Origin: Actinopolyspora halophila DSM 43834
Lineage (GTDB): Bacteria > Actinomycetota > Actinomycetes > Mycobacteriales > Pseudonocardiaceae
Direction: 5' to 3'
Assembly (NCBI RefSeq): GCF_000371785.1
Contig: NZ_AQUI01000002.1
Location: forward strand, 2,273,276-2,337,275
Length of the DNA stretch: 64,000 nt
Made by a program: the position numbers and the translations under genes. Each line of letters starts with the position of its first letter. Within the stretch, counting starts at the first letter, position 1. Below the pieces are notes generated by a model. That model saw only the letters and a program-made list of their open reading frames with translations. It was not told the origin of the DNA and ran no database searches. Below are positions 55,985-64,000 of the stretch, piece after piece.

Positions 55985-56735
55985 TCGCGAGAATCGTCGG
56001 GGGCGGGACGGAGCTTCGTTCGGTCGCACGGTGCTCACCGGGACTCCGCCGAGTCCGCGTGCGATATGTGGTGTCTTCGTGTTCTTTCCGTGGCGAAGGG
56101 AATGCGACATCACACCTTCGATTCGGCGGCTACCGGTGTACGACGGAACGGATTCGTGTGTAAGATGCAGACGATCAGCGTTGCATGAGTGAGTCGCGGC
56201 GCTGCCGTGTGGACTACTTCACGAAGAGTCTTCAGGCCGATCGAAGCGGAAACACTTGGCTGCGACGCTGGTCAAATGGGGTAAACGTGGCTACTGTGGG
56301 AAACCGGTTGCGGGTTGAGACCGTCTGAAGGACGGTGTAATCCCGTTGGCGGAGCCCGGTGACCGCGGACCGGTGCGGTGACAACAACAGGAGACATCCG
56401 AGCCGCGGGGCTTTTTGTGCCCGTGGCCGGCTGGCGCGCGCTTTTGTTTCGAACCGAGCGATTCGGAAGACAGGCTGAGCGCCCGCCGGGATTTCCCGGC
56501 AGGTTGATCGTGTGGGTTGTTGTGAGCGGACACACCCGTCCGGTGCGGAACTGGTCCCGGTCCCACAGCGTTGCAGGTGAGGCTGGTCGCTGTCCCGCCA
56601 CGTCGACGTGTTCCGGCACGTGACGTCGGTGCGGCCTTTCCACAGCCGCGGTGAACTCACGCGCCGAAAAGGCGTTCCGACCCGACCATCAGCAGCAGGC
56701 ACACAACCGCGCCCGCAAACGAGAGGAGGCGCCAC
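55985..56735. other. Long gene-free leader region upstream of whiB
   Basis: A 751-bp stretch with no supported gene. It includes a possible -10 (TAAGAT, 56161-56166) and a set of hairpins ending in a T-run at 56412-56416 (next entry). Beyond that, 56420-56735 shows nothing I can identify except the WhiB ribosome site. Confidence 0.4.
56276..56416 (+). ncRNA. Candidate structured leader or small RNA ending in a T-run
   Basis: A hairpin ACCGTC-TGAAG-GACGGT (56320-56336) is followed by GC-rich complementary segments (56350-56380) and AGCC-GCGG-GGCT with a TTTTT tail (56401-56416). It lies 320 bp upstream of the WhiB start, oriented with it. The GGTGTAATCC stretch recalls part of a cobalamin riboswitch, but the B12 box is absent, so I do not assign a class. 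Confidence 0.3.
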
Positions 56736-57029
56736 ATGATGGACAACACGAGCACCGACTGGCAGCACCGCGCGAGCTGCCGTGACCAGGATCCGGAACT
56801 GTTCTTTCCGGTGTCCGAGGTAGGTCCGGGCGCAGAGCAGGTGCAGCGTGCCAAAGCAGTGTGTGGAAGTTGCCCCGTGCGTTCCGAATGCCTGGCCTAC
56901 GCGCAGAGCAACGGGCTCGATTTCGGGATCTTCGGTGGGTTGACCCCGGACGAGCGGCGTAAGTCCGCCCGTCGTGCTCGCCGTACCACCGCCGCCACCG
57001 GCACCCAGTCCTCGACTTCCCAGCAGTGA
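56736..57029 (+). CDS. WhiB-family iron-sulfur regulator
   Basis: A 97-residue WhiB-like protein. Cluster cysteines C15, C43, C46 and C52 follow the C-x27-C-x2-C-x5-C pattern; the turn is GIFGG (64-68) in place of the usual G[VI]WGG, and DERRKSARRARR is the basic DNA-contact tail. It has the start DWQHRASCRDQDPELFFPV typical of WhiB1/WblE-like proteins, but Phe for Trp in the turn is unusual. Start ATG 56736 (or 56739) follows GAGGAGG. It would sense redox or nitric oxide through a [4Fe-4S] cluster and act with the housekeeping sigma factor. Confidence 0.9.
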   Translation: MMDNTSTDWQHRASCRDQDPELFFPVSEVGPGAEQVQRAKAVCGSCPVRSECLAYAQSNGLDFGIFGGLTPDERRKSARRARRTTAATGTQSSTSQQ

Positions 57030-57498
57030 CACAGTGAGGGCTCACCCCGCTGTCGGGCACGTGCTGACTGTCGAACAGATCGGTGAGCCCACCGACGGTT
57101 CACTCCGCGTGCTCGGTCGTGACCACCCCCGGCGTGCGTAGAAGAAAGAGTTCGTACCCGGTGGCTTCACCACCGGTTCCGGCCGTTTCTCGTGACGGTG
57201 TCCAAGTCGCAGAACCCCGCCGATTCGGACGCCGCCACGGGAACCGCGCCTCCACGGGTGGTCCCGGGGAATCCCGTTCGCGGATCCGGTTCAAGTACGA
57301 CGAGCTGTTACTCTTTCGGGGAGAGTTACCGCGGTTCGCCTTTTCCCGGACGGTCTGCTTCCTTGTATCGTCCGTATCCGATCGGCCACTCGGAAGTTCC
57401 ACCCGAGAGCGCGGTGGAACATATTCGCTCCCTCTCCCTTCGCGGGAAAAGATTCCGTTCGTTGGAAGATACGCGCCTTTCACGTGGTTGACCCTGAC
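57030..57498. other. Gene-free stretch between whiB and the oxidoreductase gene
   Basis: About 469 bp. A small inverted repeat GTGAGGGCTCAC lies just after whiB (about 57034-57045). Open frames here (for example 57192-57491 plus, 57100-57483 minus) show no family or codon support, so I do not call a gene. Confidence 0.4.
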
Positions 57499-58437
57499 AT
57501 GCGAGCAGTTGGTGTCACAGAGTTCGGCGGTCCGGAGGAACTACGGGTTCTGGACGTCGCCGAACCACATCCCGATGTGGGTGAAGTACGTATTCGAGTG
57601 CACGCGGCCACGGTCAATCCCACCGACACCGCGCTGCGTGCCGGACAGCACCGCCTCGACGGGCTGACCCCGCCCTACATCCCGGGGATGGACGCGGCAG
57701 GCGTGATCAGTGAGGTCGGTGACGGTGTCACCACCCGGCAGGTCGGAGATCGCGTCATGGCGGTCGTCGTCCCGGTCGATTCGCGTGGTGGCGCGTATGC
57801 GGACGAGATCGTCGTTCCTGCGAACTCCGTGGTCCCCGTGCCGGAAGGGGGCGATTTCGCCGCGGCTTCCACACTTCCCATGAACGGGCTCACCGCGCAC
57901 CTCGCGTTGGAACAGCTCGGGCTCTCCCCCGGGGAGACCTTGGCGGTCACCGGTGCCGCGGGCGCTTTCGGAGGCTATGTGATCCAACTGGCCAAGACCA
58001 AGGGGCTGCACGTGATCGCCGACGCTTCCGCCGCCGACGAGAACCTGGTGCGCGAGCTCGGCGCGGACCAAGTGGTGCGTCGCGGCAACGACGTCGCCGA
58101 GCGAATTCGGGAACTGGTCCCCGAAGGAGTGGCCGGAGTCGCCGACGGAGCGGTGTTGAACGGAGAGGTCGCCCCCGCGATCCGGGACGGCGGTGGGCTG
58201 GCCGTGGTACGTGGCTGGAACGGCGACCCCGGTCGTGGAATCACCGTGCACCGGGTGATGGTGGTCGAATCCGCGGAGGACGAGGCCGCGTTGGACGGGC
58301 TCCGCAAACAGGTGGAGCAGGGAGTGCTGAGTCTGCGAGTGGCAGAGGTCTTCCCCGCCGATCAAGCGGCCGAGGCCCACCGGGCGCTGGAAGCGGGCGG
58401 AACCCGTGGTCGCCTGGTACTCGACTTCGTCTCCTGA
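57499..58437 (+). CDS. Quinone oxidoreductase-like medium-chain dehydrogenase/reductase
   Basis: A 312-residue NADP-dependent protein of the zinc-free MDR branch. MRAVGVTEFGGPEELRVLDV and VHAATVNPTDTALRAG are the typical N-terminus, PYIPGMDAAGVISEVGDGV the core, and LAVTGAAGAFGGYVIQLAKTKG the nucleotide site. No zinc ligands are present, as in quinone oxidoreductases. ATG 57499 is preferred over GTG 57484; both have weak ribosome sites. The physiological substrate is unknown. Confidence 0.87.
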   Translation: MRAVGVTEFGGPEELRVLDVAEPHPDVGEVRIRVHAATVNPTDTALRAGQHRLDGLTPPYIPGMDAAGVISEVGDGVTTRQVGDRVMAVVVPVDSRGGAYADEIVVPANSVVPVPEGGDFAAASTLPMNGLTAHLALEQLGLSPGETLAVTGAAGAFGGYVIQLAKTKGLHVIADASAADENLVRELGADQVVRRGNDVAERIRELVPEGVAGVADGAVLNGEVAPAIRDGGGLAVVRGWNGDPGRGITVHRVMVVESAEDEAALDGLRKQVEQGVLSLRVAEVFPADQAAEAHRALEAGGTRGRLVLDFVS

Positions 58438-58454
58438 AATCTGGGGAACCTCGA

Positions 58455-58488
58455 CCCGTCGGGCCACGAACTCCGGTGGCCTGACGGG
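58455..58488 (+). terminator. Hairpin after the quinone oxidoreductase-like gene
   Basis: CCCGTCGGGCCAC (58455-58467) pairs with GTGGCCTGACGGG (58476-58488), with one mismatch, 18 bp past the stop. Confidence 0.6.
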
Positions 58489-58712
58489 GCTCGGGTAGGC
58501 CCCACCGTCCCGGTCCCTCCTTCGAGCTCCTTCCCGTGCAGGCCGAAGTGTCGGTGCGGCGGACCGCACTCCGCAGTCCACGTCGGTGGAGGGGATTCCG
58601 CTGTTTCCTCCCGACACTCGTTTCGTTCGCGGCTGGCTCTCAGGGTTGTTTGGGTGTGACACTGGTAGTGCCCGAGTGAGGAGCGGACAGCGAAAGCTGC
58701 GGGAGGTCGGCG

Positions 58713-58976
58713 ATGTTGGACAAATACGAGCGCCGCAGCCTGGAAGAGATCGAAAACCGGCTCACCGAGGAAGACCCCGAGCTGGCCCGTGGCCTGGCCG
58801 AGGGGACCCCGCGCTCCATCTGGAGCAGAATCTCACCGCTACTGGTACTCGCCGTGGTGGCCATGGGACTTTCCACAGCCCTGCTCGTGCTCGCCGAGTT
58901 CGGCGCGGCTTTGATGGCCGCCGCGTTGGCGGGAGCCCTGTTGACGTTCCGGATCTGGCGTGGGCGAACCGGGTAG
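58713..58976 (+). CDS. DUF3040 small membrane protein, second copy
   Basis: An 87-residue protein with the DUF3040 start MLDKYERRSLEEIENRLTEEDPELARG and two hydrophobic helices (about 42-80). It shares the N-terminal motif with the copy at 51301-51567 but diverges in the helices. The ATG is preceded by GGGAGG. Confidence 0.87.
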   Translation: MLDKYERRSLEEIENRLTEEDPELARGLAEGTPRSIWSRISPLLVLAVVAMGLSTALLVLAEFGAALMAAALAGALLTFRIWRGRTG

Positions 58977-59030
58977 GGCCGTGCCGAACTCCTCGGAAGG
59001 CACCATGGTCCTACCGCTGGGAGCCGACCG

Positions 59031-59909
59031 CTATTCCGGCTCGGTCGATGTGCTCGGAACGAAAGAGGCGAAGTACGCGGCTGCCATGTCCGAATCCGCG
59101 TAGCCCGCCTCTTCGGCCCGCCGAAAGCGTTCACCGGCCGCACGGATGAGGTCCAGGTTCAAGGAGTCGCCTGCGGCCTCGCGGATCAGGGAGGCGTCCT
59201 TGCCCGCGCCGCGCACCGTGAAGGCCGGGGCGAGTCGATCGTTCAGGACCGCTGACCCTTTCAGGTGGGCGTACGGGGAATCGGTGGCGCTACCGTCGAT
59301 GGCTTCCAGGAAGAGGTTCGGGTCCAGTCCGAGGTGTCGGGACAGCGCCAGTGATTCCCCCACGGCGTTGGTGAGTGTGAGTACCCAGCTGTTGACCGCC
59401 AGTTTCAGCCGCGTCCCGCTCGCGAGCGTCACGTCCTCACCCACCCACATGGTGCGTTGACCGACCGTGTCCAGCAGCGGTTGCACGGTGGGTCGAACCT
59501 CGGGGTCGGCCGCGGCCAACACCGTCAGTGTTCCCTGTTCAGCGGGGGATCGGGTTCCGAGCACGGGGGCGTCGACCAATGAGACCCCCTGGGCGAGCTG
59601 CCGGACCCGATCCATTCCCTCCAGGCCGATGGTGCCCATCTGCACCCAGACGGACTCGGGTCCCAGCACCTCGACGGCCTCGCCGCCCGCACGTGCGGTC
59701 GCCTCCGTGTCCAGCAGCATGGTCACCAGAACATCGGCGTTGTGGGCCGCTTCCGCCGGAGTGTCCGCGACCACCGCTCCTTCCGCGCGCAGCGGAGCGG
59801 CCTTGTCCTGACTACGGTTCCAAACCCTGACGTCGAAACCGGCTCCGAGCAGGTTGCTCACCATCGGAGCGCCCATGGTCCCGGTCCCCAGAAACGCGAC
59901 CGTCGTCAT
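59031..59909 (-). CDS. Beta-hydroxyacid dehydrogenase family (6PGDH-like NAD(P) enzyme)
   Basis: A 292-residue reductase/dehydrogenase of the 3-hydroxyisobutyrate dehydrogenase family. The nucleotide fold starts at FLGTGTMGAPM (G8, G10, G13), DAPVLGTRSPAEQGTLTVLAA is the substrate-binding loop (DAPV(S/L)G) and the catalytic lysine is in TRLKLAVNSW. The exact substrate, such as tartronate semialdehyde, succinate semialdehyde or 3-hydroxyisobutyrate, is not certain. ATG 59909 has GGAGAAAACC. Confidence 0.87.
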   Translation of the reverse strand: MTTVAFLGTGTMGAPMVSNLLGAGFDVRVWNRSQDKAAPLRAEGAVVADTPAEAAHNADVLVTMLLDTEATARAGGEAVEVLGPESVWVQMGTIGLEGMDRVRQLAQGVSLVDAPVLGTRSPAEQGTLTVLAAADPEVRPTVQPLLDTVGQRTMWVGEDVTLASGTRLKLAVNSWVLTLTNAVGESLALSRHLGLDPNLFLEAIDGSATDSPYAHLKGSAVLNDRLAPAFTVRGAGKDASLIREAAGDSLNLDLIRAAGERFRRAEEAGYADSDMAAAYFASFVPSTSTEPE

Positions 59910-60295
59910 CGGTTTTCTCCAGTTCGTCCAGCGTGTTCCCCGGAGTTGGGCCGCCACCGGGGAATCCGTGACCGGTTCGCCCGCGACCGGGAGACGTCGA
60001 CAGATCCTCGCGGGGTGATTCGTTTTGACCGGAATGCCCGGTCAGGTCGGATCGAGGCTTCGGCTCACGTTCCGGGCCGAGGTCTTCTCGAACAAATCAC
60101 TCCGCACGGAAGCCTAGGATATTTTTCCGGCGAGCACCGTCCCGACACGCTCGGGCCGACCCGTCGCTTCGCAGGGTTCCGCACACGGCGAAGTACTCGG
60201 GAAATTCCGTTCGGGGACTCTCGGTTGCCCGGTCCGGGGCTCGAAGTCGGAGACCGGACGTTCACGCATCGATCTTCCACCGTACGATTGCCGCC
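59910..60295. promoter_or_regulatory. Divergent promoter region with TGACCGG inverted repeat
   Basis: This 386-bp gap separates divergent genes. At 60026-60044 TGACCGG-AATGC-CCGGTCA is a perfect 7-bp inverted repeat; an AT-rich GGATATTTTTCC lies near 60117. No gene is seen. Confidence 0.4.
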
Positions 60296-60649
60296 GTGGC
60301 GATCGACAGACCCGGTCCGGTGCGTTGGCTGTACTACCAGTACAGCGGCAGACTACCGGAACAGTACCGGTCCTGGGTTCTGCACGATGCGACTTGTCGG
60401 TCCTGGATGCTTCGCGTGCTCGTACGCGGCCTCGTGCGCATCCTGCCGATCGCGGCCCTGCTGTTCTTCCTGCTCGGGTACTTCGGCGGCTCCTGGTCGT
60501 TGGCCGCGGGGTCGTTGTTGCTGGGTGTGCTGGTGGTGGTTCGGATCGCGTTGACCGGATCGACCGAGAGCGTCGACGCCCGAACGGTCCGCCACGGTTA
60601 CTCGCCCGGGTACGCGGCCACTGTACGAGCATCCCGGAACGGGGAGTGA
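60296..60649 (+). CDS. DUF5313-like small membrane protein
   Basis: A 117-residue protein with the start RPGPVRWLYYQYSGRLPEQYRSWVLHDATCRSWMLR followed by two hydrophobic helices (about 48-86). This is the actinobacterial DUF5313 pattern; function unknown. It starts at a GTG without an obvious ribosome site. Confidence 0.75.
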   Translation: MAIDRPGPVRWLYYQYSGRLPEQYRSWVLHDATCRSWMLRVLVRGLVRILPIAALLFFLLGYFGGSWSLAAGSLLLGVLVVVRIALTGSTESVDARTVRHGYSPGYAATVRASRNGE

Positions 60650-60704
60650 TCCACCGAGTCCGTGGCGTGGTCCTTCACGTCTCCCCGCTCGGCATCGTCG
60701 GGTT

Positions 60705-61226
60705 CTACTCGGAACCGCCCGAGGGGTTTCGCTTGCTCAGGCTCGAGAGCAGTCGCTCCATCACCTGTGGATCGACGTCCTCGGAAACGTTCTCGGACTG
60801 CTCAGTGGATTGAGAGCGTTTCGGGTCACGGCGGGGGAGCGGGACGTCCGAGGCGCGCATCCCCTGGGGAAGCTCCAGCTCACACCGCACGATGCGCGGC
60901 CGGTCCTCCGCGGAGACCACTTCGGTGTGCACGCCTGCCAGATCCGACGGAACGGTGGTGGGAAGCACGGGCTGGTCGTCCTCGAGCTCTATTACCAGGT
61001 TGTTGCCGTGGATACGCAGGCGTACGGAGACGAATCCGGGGGAGTTCGTGTTGGAGCGCTCGACCACAGCGGACACCAGCCGGGTGGCGACCTGCGTGGC
61101 TTCCTCGGTCATGGGGCGCAGTGACCACTCGCTCAGCGTGAAGCGGACGAACATGTCGGTGCAGTTCACGGCGCTCTGCAGCGCGACGAGCCGGAGGTCG
61201 TCGGTCTGCGCGATCTCGGTATCCAC
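60705..61226 (-). CDS. RsbW-like ATPase-domain protein
   Basis: A 173-residue soluble protein. Residues about 15-105 resemble anti-sigma/HATPase_c_2 domains: ALQSAVNCTDMFVRFTLSEWSL, a helix with ATRLVSAVVERSNTN (N-box-like) and VRLRIHGNNLVIELEDDQPVLP (degenerate G1 box; EDDQP instead of DxGxG). The C-terminal 60 residues are polar and probably disordered. It may be a regulatory ATP-binding protein with a weakened site. GTG 61226 follows GGAAGGA. No sigma factor gene is adjacent. Confidence 0.65.
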   Translation of the reverse strand: MDTEIAQTDDLRLVALQSAVNCTDMFVRFTLSEWSLRPMTEEATQVATRLVSAVVERSNTNSPGFVSVRLRIHGNNLVIELEDDQPVLPTTVPSDLAGVHTEVVSAEDRPRIVRCELELPQGMRASDVPLPRRDPKRSQSTEQSENVSEDVDPQVMERLLSSLSKRNPSGGSE

Positions 61227-61589
61227 CTCGGTCCTTCCCTTGTCGGCATCTCAGCCGGCCGCCGAAAGGCCACACCCTGCCGAACCGTCGACCCCACTTC
61301 TGGTTTCGGGGGTTCTCGTGCCCGTCGAGCGGCACGGTACCCACGGGCGACAGCGAAGCGTGTCCTTACATGATTGTGTCCTGCCGAGCGTCGCTCCTAA
61401 CGAGCGGGGCGACGACAGCGCAACGTCCATCCGTGTGACATGTGCGATGTTCGCATATTTTCTGTTCGCGACAACATCTTACCCGAGTCGAATCCGCGTG
61501 ACCGGTGGATCGTGTGAGCGGGCGAGTCGCCGGTGCTCGAGTTACGGATGATTCTCGCGGAGCCGGCGCGAGCGGAGGGAGACGCGCGA
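61227..61589. promoter_or_regulatory. Divergent promoter region upstream of the second stress protein
   Basis: No supported gene. An AT-richer patch at 61436-61495 includes TGCGA-TGT-TCGCA (61443-61455), a 5-bp inverted repeat, a possible operator for the stress protein gene. Confidence 0.35.
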
Positions 61590-61718
61590 ATGATCTCTGC
61601 GGAGTACACCCATCGGTGCCATCGTGGTGACGGGACGGTCGTGCGCTGCCGGCGACCGTCCTGCGGTTCATGCACACGCCCGCGGGGCGTGCTCGACGGC
61701 GAGCGTTTCGGAGCGTGA
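61590..61718 (+). CDS. Possible 42-residue cysteine-rich small protein before usp
   Basis: An ATG at 61590 preceded by GGAGGGA (61574-61580) opens a 42-codon frame that ends 2 bp before the universal stress protein start. The product has four cysteines (C10, C20, C24, C27: HRCHRGDGTVVRCRRPSCGSC) and is strongly basic. Good translation signals and spacing suggest a coupled small protein, but there is no known family; it may be a chance frame. Confidence 0.3.
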   Translation: MISAEYTHRCHRGDGTVVRCRRPSCGSCTRPRGVLDGERFGA

Positions 61719-61720
61719 AG

Positions 61721-62611
61721 ATGCGCAACTCCACCGCGAAACCGGTTCTTGTGGGGCTGGACGGTTCGCCCACGTCCTTCGAAGCCGTGCGCTGGGCGGC
61801 GCGCGAGGCATCCCTGCGGTCGGCACCGCTGCACGTGGTGCACGCCGATGTCTCCGCGTCCGATTACGTGCCGGACACGCTGGGAACCTCCGCGCCGGAG
61901 TCGGCGAACGAAACGGCGCGGGAGTTCGTGCGGGACTGGCTGCGCAGCGCGGCGGAGATAGCCGCTTCGGAAGCCCCCGAGATAGTGGTCGAAACGGGTA
62001 TACGCACGGGCTCGGCCCGTACCGTGCTGTTGGACGAGTCCACGACCGCTCGGATCGTGGTGGTCGGCAGCAGGGGGTTGGGCAGCTTCAGCGGAGTGAT
62101 ACTGGGTTCGGTCGCGATCGCGCTGTGTCAGCACGGTCAGTGCCCCGTGGCGGTGGTCCGCGAGCCGGACGACGGGGAGGAGGCGACGGATCGACCGATC
62201 GTGGTGGGGGTCGACGGGTCCAGCGCGGGCGAACCGGCTCTGCAGTGGGCATTCGAGACGGCCTCCGCGAGGTCGGCCGCTTTGCTGGCCGTGCACGCGT
62301 GGCACGACCTGGTGGTGGGACAACTGTGGACCAGGGAGCAGGCCGAGGAACCCCGGGCAGCGGTGCAGGCCGACGAGGAACGACTGATGTCCGAGGTGCT
62401 GGCCGGCTGGCGTGCCGACTACCCTGATGTCGCGGTGGACGAACTCGTCGCCTACGGCAAACCCGCACGGTGTCTTTTGGAGCAGGCCCGGACGGCGCGG
62501 TTCGTGGTCGTCGGAGCCCGTGGGCGCGGGGGGCTGGCCGGCCTGCTGCTCGGCTCGACCAGCCAAACGCTGCTGCACCACTCACCCTGCCCGGTCGTGG
62601 TGGCCCGCTGA
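61721..62611 (+). CDS. Tandem universal stress protein, second copy
   Basis: A 296-residue two-domain UspA protein. Domain 1 starts PVLVGLDGSPTSFEAVRWAA with nucleotide loop VGSRGLGSFSGVILGS; domain 2 starts PIVVGVDGSSAGEPALQWA with VGARGRGGLAGLLLGSTS. Both G-x2-G-x9-GS motifs are intact, unlike the copy at 52329, so both halves should bind ATP. ATG 61721 has GGAG at 7 bases. It converges on cstA. Confidence 0.88.
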   Translation: MRNSTAKPVLVGLDGSPTSFEAVRWAAREASLRSAPLHVVHADVSASDYVPDTLGTSAPESANETAREFVRDWLRSAAEIAASEAPEIVVETGIRTGSARTVLLDESTTARIVVVGSRGLGSFSGVILGSVAIALCQHGQCPVAVVREPDDGEEATDRPIVVGVDGSSAGEPALQWAFETASARSAALLAVHAWHDLVVGQLWTREQAEEPRAAVQADEERLMSEVLAGWRADYPDVAVDELVAYGKPARCLLEQARTARFVVVGARGRGGLAGLLLGSTSQTLLHHSPCPVVVAR

Positions 62612-62690
62612 ACGGGAACCAGCCGACGGGCCGGGACGGGAACGTCGTTCCTGTCGGAAGGTCCCGAGCGCAGGGCTTCGAACGGCTCCT

Positions 62691-64000
62691 TCACGTCTCC
62701 GCGGAGTGCGTGACGACGTCCTGCTCCGAACGACTCCGTGCCGCACGCCTCAGCGCCACGACTGCTTCGACGATCAACCAGACGGCGAGCAGGAAGATGA
62801 TCAGATCCAGCGGAGCGAGCACCCACTGGCCCTGCTGGAGGAATTCCAGCAGGTTCAGCGTCAGGGCCCAGGTCGTCATCACCAGCAGGACCACCAGCGG
62901 CAACAGCACCACCAGGGGATTGCGGTTGTTCTTGGTTACCCAGACGGCCACCACTGCGAGGGCCAGGCCGGCCGTGAGCTGATTCGTGGTGCCGAAGAGT
63001 TGCCAGAGCACACCGAAGGTGTAGCCCTTCTCGCCACCGCCGGGAAGCAGCGCCATCGCCATCGGGACGACCACGGCCACGGTCGTGGCCACCGTCATGT
63101 TCCTGGAGAGCGCGGACACGCGGGTGATCTCTCCGATCTCCTGCACCACGTAGCGCTGCAACCGCACACCGGTGTCCATCGTGGTCGCGGCGAAGCTGAT
63201 CACCACTATGGTGGCGAAAACGACGCCGAGGCTCACGGGGAGACCGAGGTTGTTCGCGAATCCGGCGACTCCCTCCACGAAGTTCTGCGTGGCTCCGTCG
63301 GAGGCGAGCGCGAAACTCGAGTAGAGGTCGTTCCACTCCGCGCGGGAACCGACCGCTCCGGCCGTCACGGCCAGCACGGCCGCGAGCGCCAGCGCCCCTT
63401 CGCTGACGGCTCCCATGTACCCGACGTAGCGCGCGTCGGTCTCCCGGTGCAACTGCTTCGACGAGGTGCCGGAGCAGACCAGGCTGTGAAAACCGGACAC
63501 CGCGCCGCAGGCGATGGTCACGAACAGGAAGGGGAACCAGCTCGGCGCGTCCGCGGGGACGTCGTTGATCACCGGCGCGGCTATCCGGTCGAAACCGACG
63601 ATGATGCCGAGCAGGATGACGCCGAGGCCGATGAACAGCTGGTGGGAGTTGATGTAGTCCCTCGGTTGCAGCAGCACCCAGACGGGGAGTCGGGAGGCCA
63701 CGAACGTGTAGGCGAACAGCATGACGACCCAGAGCGTTCGTGGCTCGATGCCCAGGGATCCGGCGAGCGGTTCCACCGAGACGGGGAACTGGGTTCCGAG
63801 CAGGATGGTCAGATAGAGGACGACCACGCCGACGACCGAGGGCACGAAGGCCGAGGAACGAGTGCGGTAGACGTACTGCCCGATTCCGATGGCCAGTGGT
63901 ATTTGCAGCAGCACCGGAAGAACCGCGGCCGGGTTCGCCACGAACAGGTTGGCTATCACAACTGCGAACACGGCGTTGACCAGCGTGAGCAGGAAAAAGA
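62691..64000 (-). CDS. cstA: CstA-family carbon starvation/pyruvate transporter, N-terminus outside window
   Basis: The last 436 codons of a large inner-membrane protein; the frame stays open to the window edge. FHSLVCSGTSSKQLHRETDARYVGYMGAVSEGALAL and ATTMDTGVRLQRYVVQEIGE, followed by GVLWQLFGTTNQLTAGLAL, are CstA/BtsT motifs. Family members take up pyruvate or peptides under carbon limitation. About 10 hydrophobic segments are seen here. The full family is around 550-750 residues, so roughly a third is missing. It is adjacent to and convergent with the universal stress protein. Confidence 0.9.
   Translation of the reverse strand, partial: FFLLTLVNAVFAVVIANLFVANPAAVLPVLLQIPLAIGIGQYVYRTRSSAFVPSVVGVVVLYLTILLGTQFPVSVEPLAGSLGIEPRTLWVVMLFAYTFVASRLPVWVLLQPRDYINSHQLFIGLGVILLGIIVGFDRIAAPVINDVPADAPSWFPFLFVTIACGAVSGFHSLVCSGTSSKQLHRETDARYVGYMGAVSEGALALAAVLAVTAGAVGSRAEWNDLYSSFALASDGATQNFVEGVAGFANNLGLPVSLGVVFATIVVISFAATTMDTGVRLQRYVVQEIGEITRVSALSRNMTVATTVAVVVPMAMALLPGGGEKGYTFGVLWQLFGTTNQLTAGLALAVVAVWVTKNNRNPLVVLLPLVVLLVMTTWALTLNLLEFLQQGQWVLAPLDLIIFLLAVWLIVEAVVALRRAARSRSEQDVVTHSAET

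Noticed and set aside
56290-56400. Cobalamin riboswitch
   Set aside because: Only a short GGTGTAATCC-like stretch fits; the conserved B12 box and core helices are missing and the downstream gene is a WhiB regulator.
57192-57491. 99-codon plus-strand frame between whiB and the oxidoreductase
   Set aside because: No ribosome site, third-position GC falls along the frame, and no family features are visible.

Overview
The window is high-GC actinobacterial DNA. The gene set points to a Pseudonocardiales-type organism, possibly Actinopolyspora or Saccharopolyspora; this is inference from gene content: ergothioneine genes egtA-D, an N-terminal maleylpyruvate-isomerase/DinB-type protein, WhiB, two DUF3040 proteins, PucR regulators, an AcnR/acn pair and an actinobacterial quinate/shikimate module. 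Genes are densely packed on both strands, with many GTG or TTG starts and clear GGAGG-type ribosome sites. I see no rRNA, tRNA, CRISPR array, insertion sequence or prophage, so this looks like chromosomal housekeeping and catabolic DNA.

Layout. 1-7.1 kb: a cut-off DinB-type gene, a POT peptide transporter behind a strong palindrome, a small secreted protein, and on the minus strand acnR, a FUSC membrane protein and a DUF3616 protein. 7.2-11.8 kb: egtABCD on the plus strand. 11.8-15.6 kb (minus): two overlapping small cysteine-motif genes and aconitase acn, whose promoter carries an AcnR-like operator. 15.9-23.5 kb: quinate/shikimate breakdown genes (qsuB and a shikimate/quinate dehydrogenase), an ABC-F protein, a likely glycosyltransferase remnant, a TetR regulator and a broken metabolite:H+ symporter. 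23.5-31.3 kb: aldo-keto reductase, Fpg/Nei glycosylase, a HemD-like nitrate regulator with NarK, an AGE-family sugar isomerase and class I fructose-bisphosphate aldolase, with a DasR-type site between the last two.

31.5-43.3 kb is the most coherent catabolic region: GABA aminotransferase, two PucR regulators, an NCS1 permease, a flavin amine oxidase, an agmatinase/guanidinobutyrase-type ureohydrolase and two aldehyde dehydrogenases. Together these could take a guanidino-amine or polyamine through GABA to succinate. 43.4-48.5 kb: a CDF metal exporter, and an aldehyde dehydrogenase/DUF779 operon divergent from a GAF-domain regulator across a palindrome.

48.9-56 kb: a Bcr-type drug exporter, DUF72, DUF3040, DUF1876, a tandem universal stress protein, a class 3 lipase, an Rv1733c-like membrane protein and a CBS/BON protein; several of these resemble mycobacterial dormancy proteins. 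56-64 kb: a WhiB protein with a long leader region, a quinone-oxidoreductase-like protein, a second DUF3040 protein, a beta-hydroxyacid dehydrogenase, DUF5313, an RsbW-like ATPase-domain protein, a second universal stress protein and the 3' part of cstA running off the end. All functional calls come from reading translated sequence and motifs; no database search was run.
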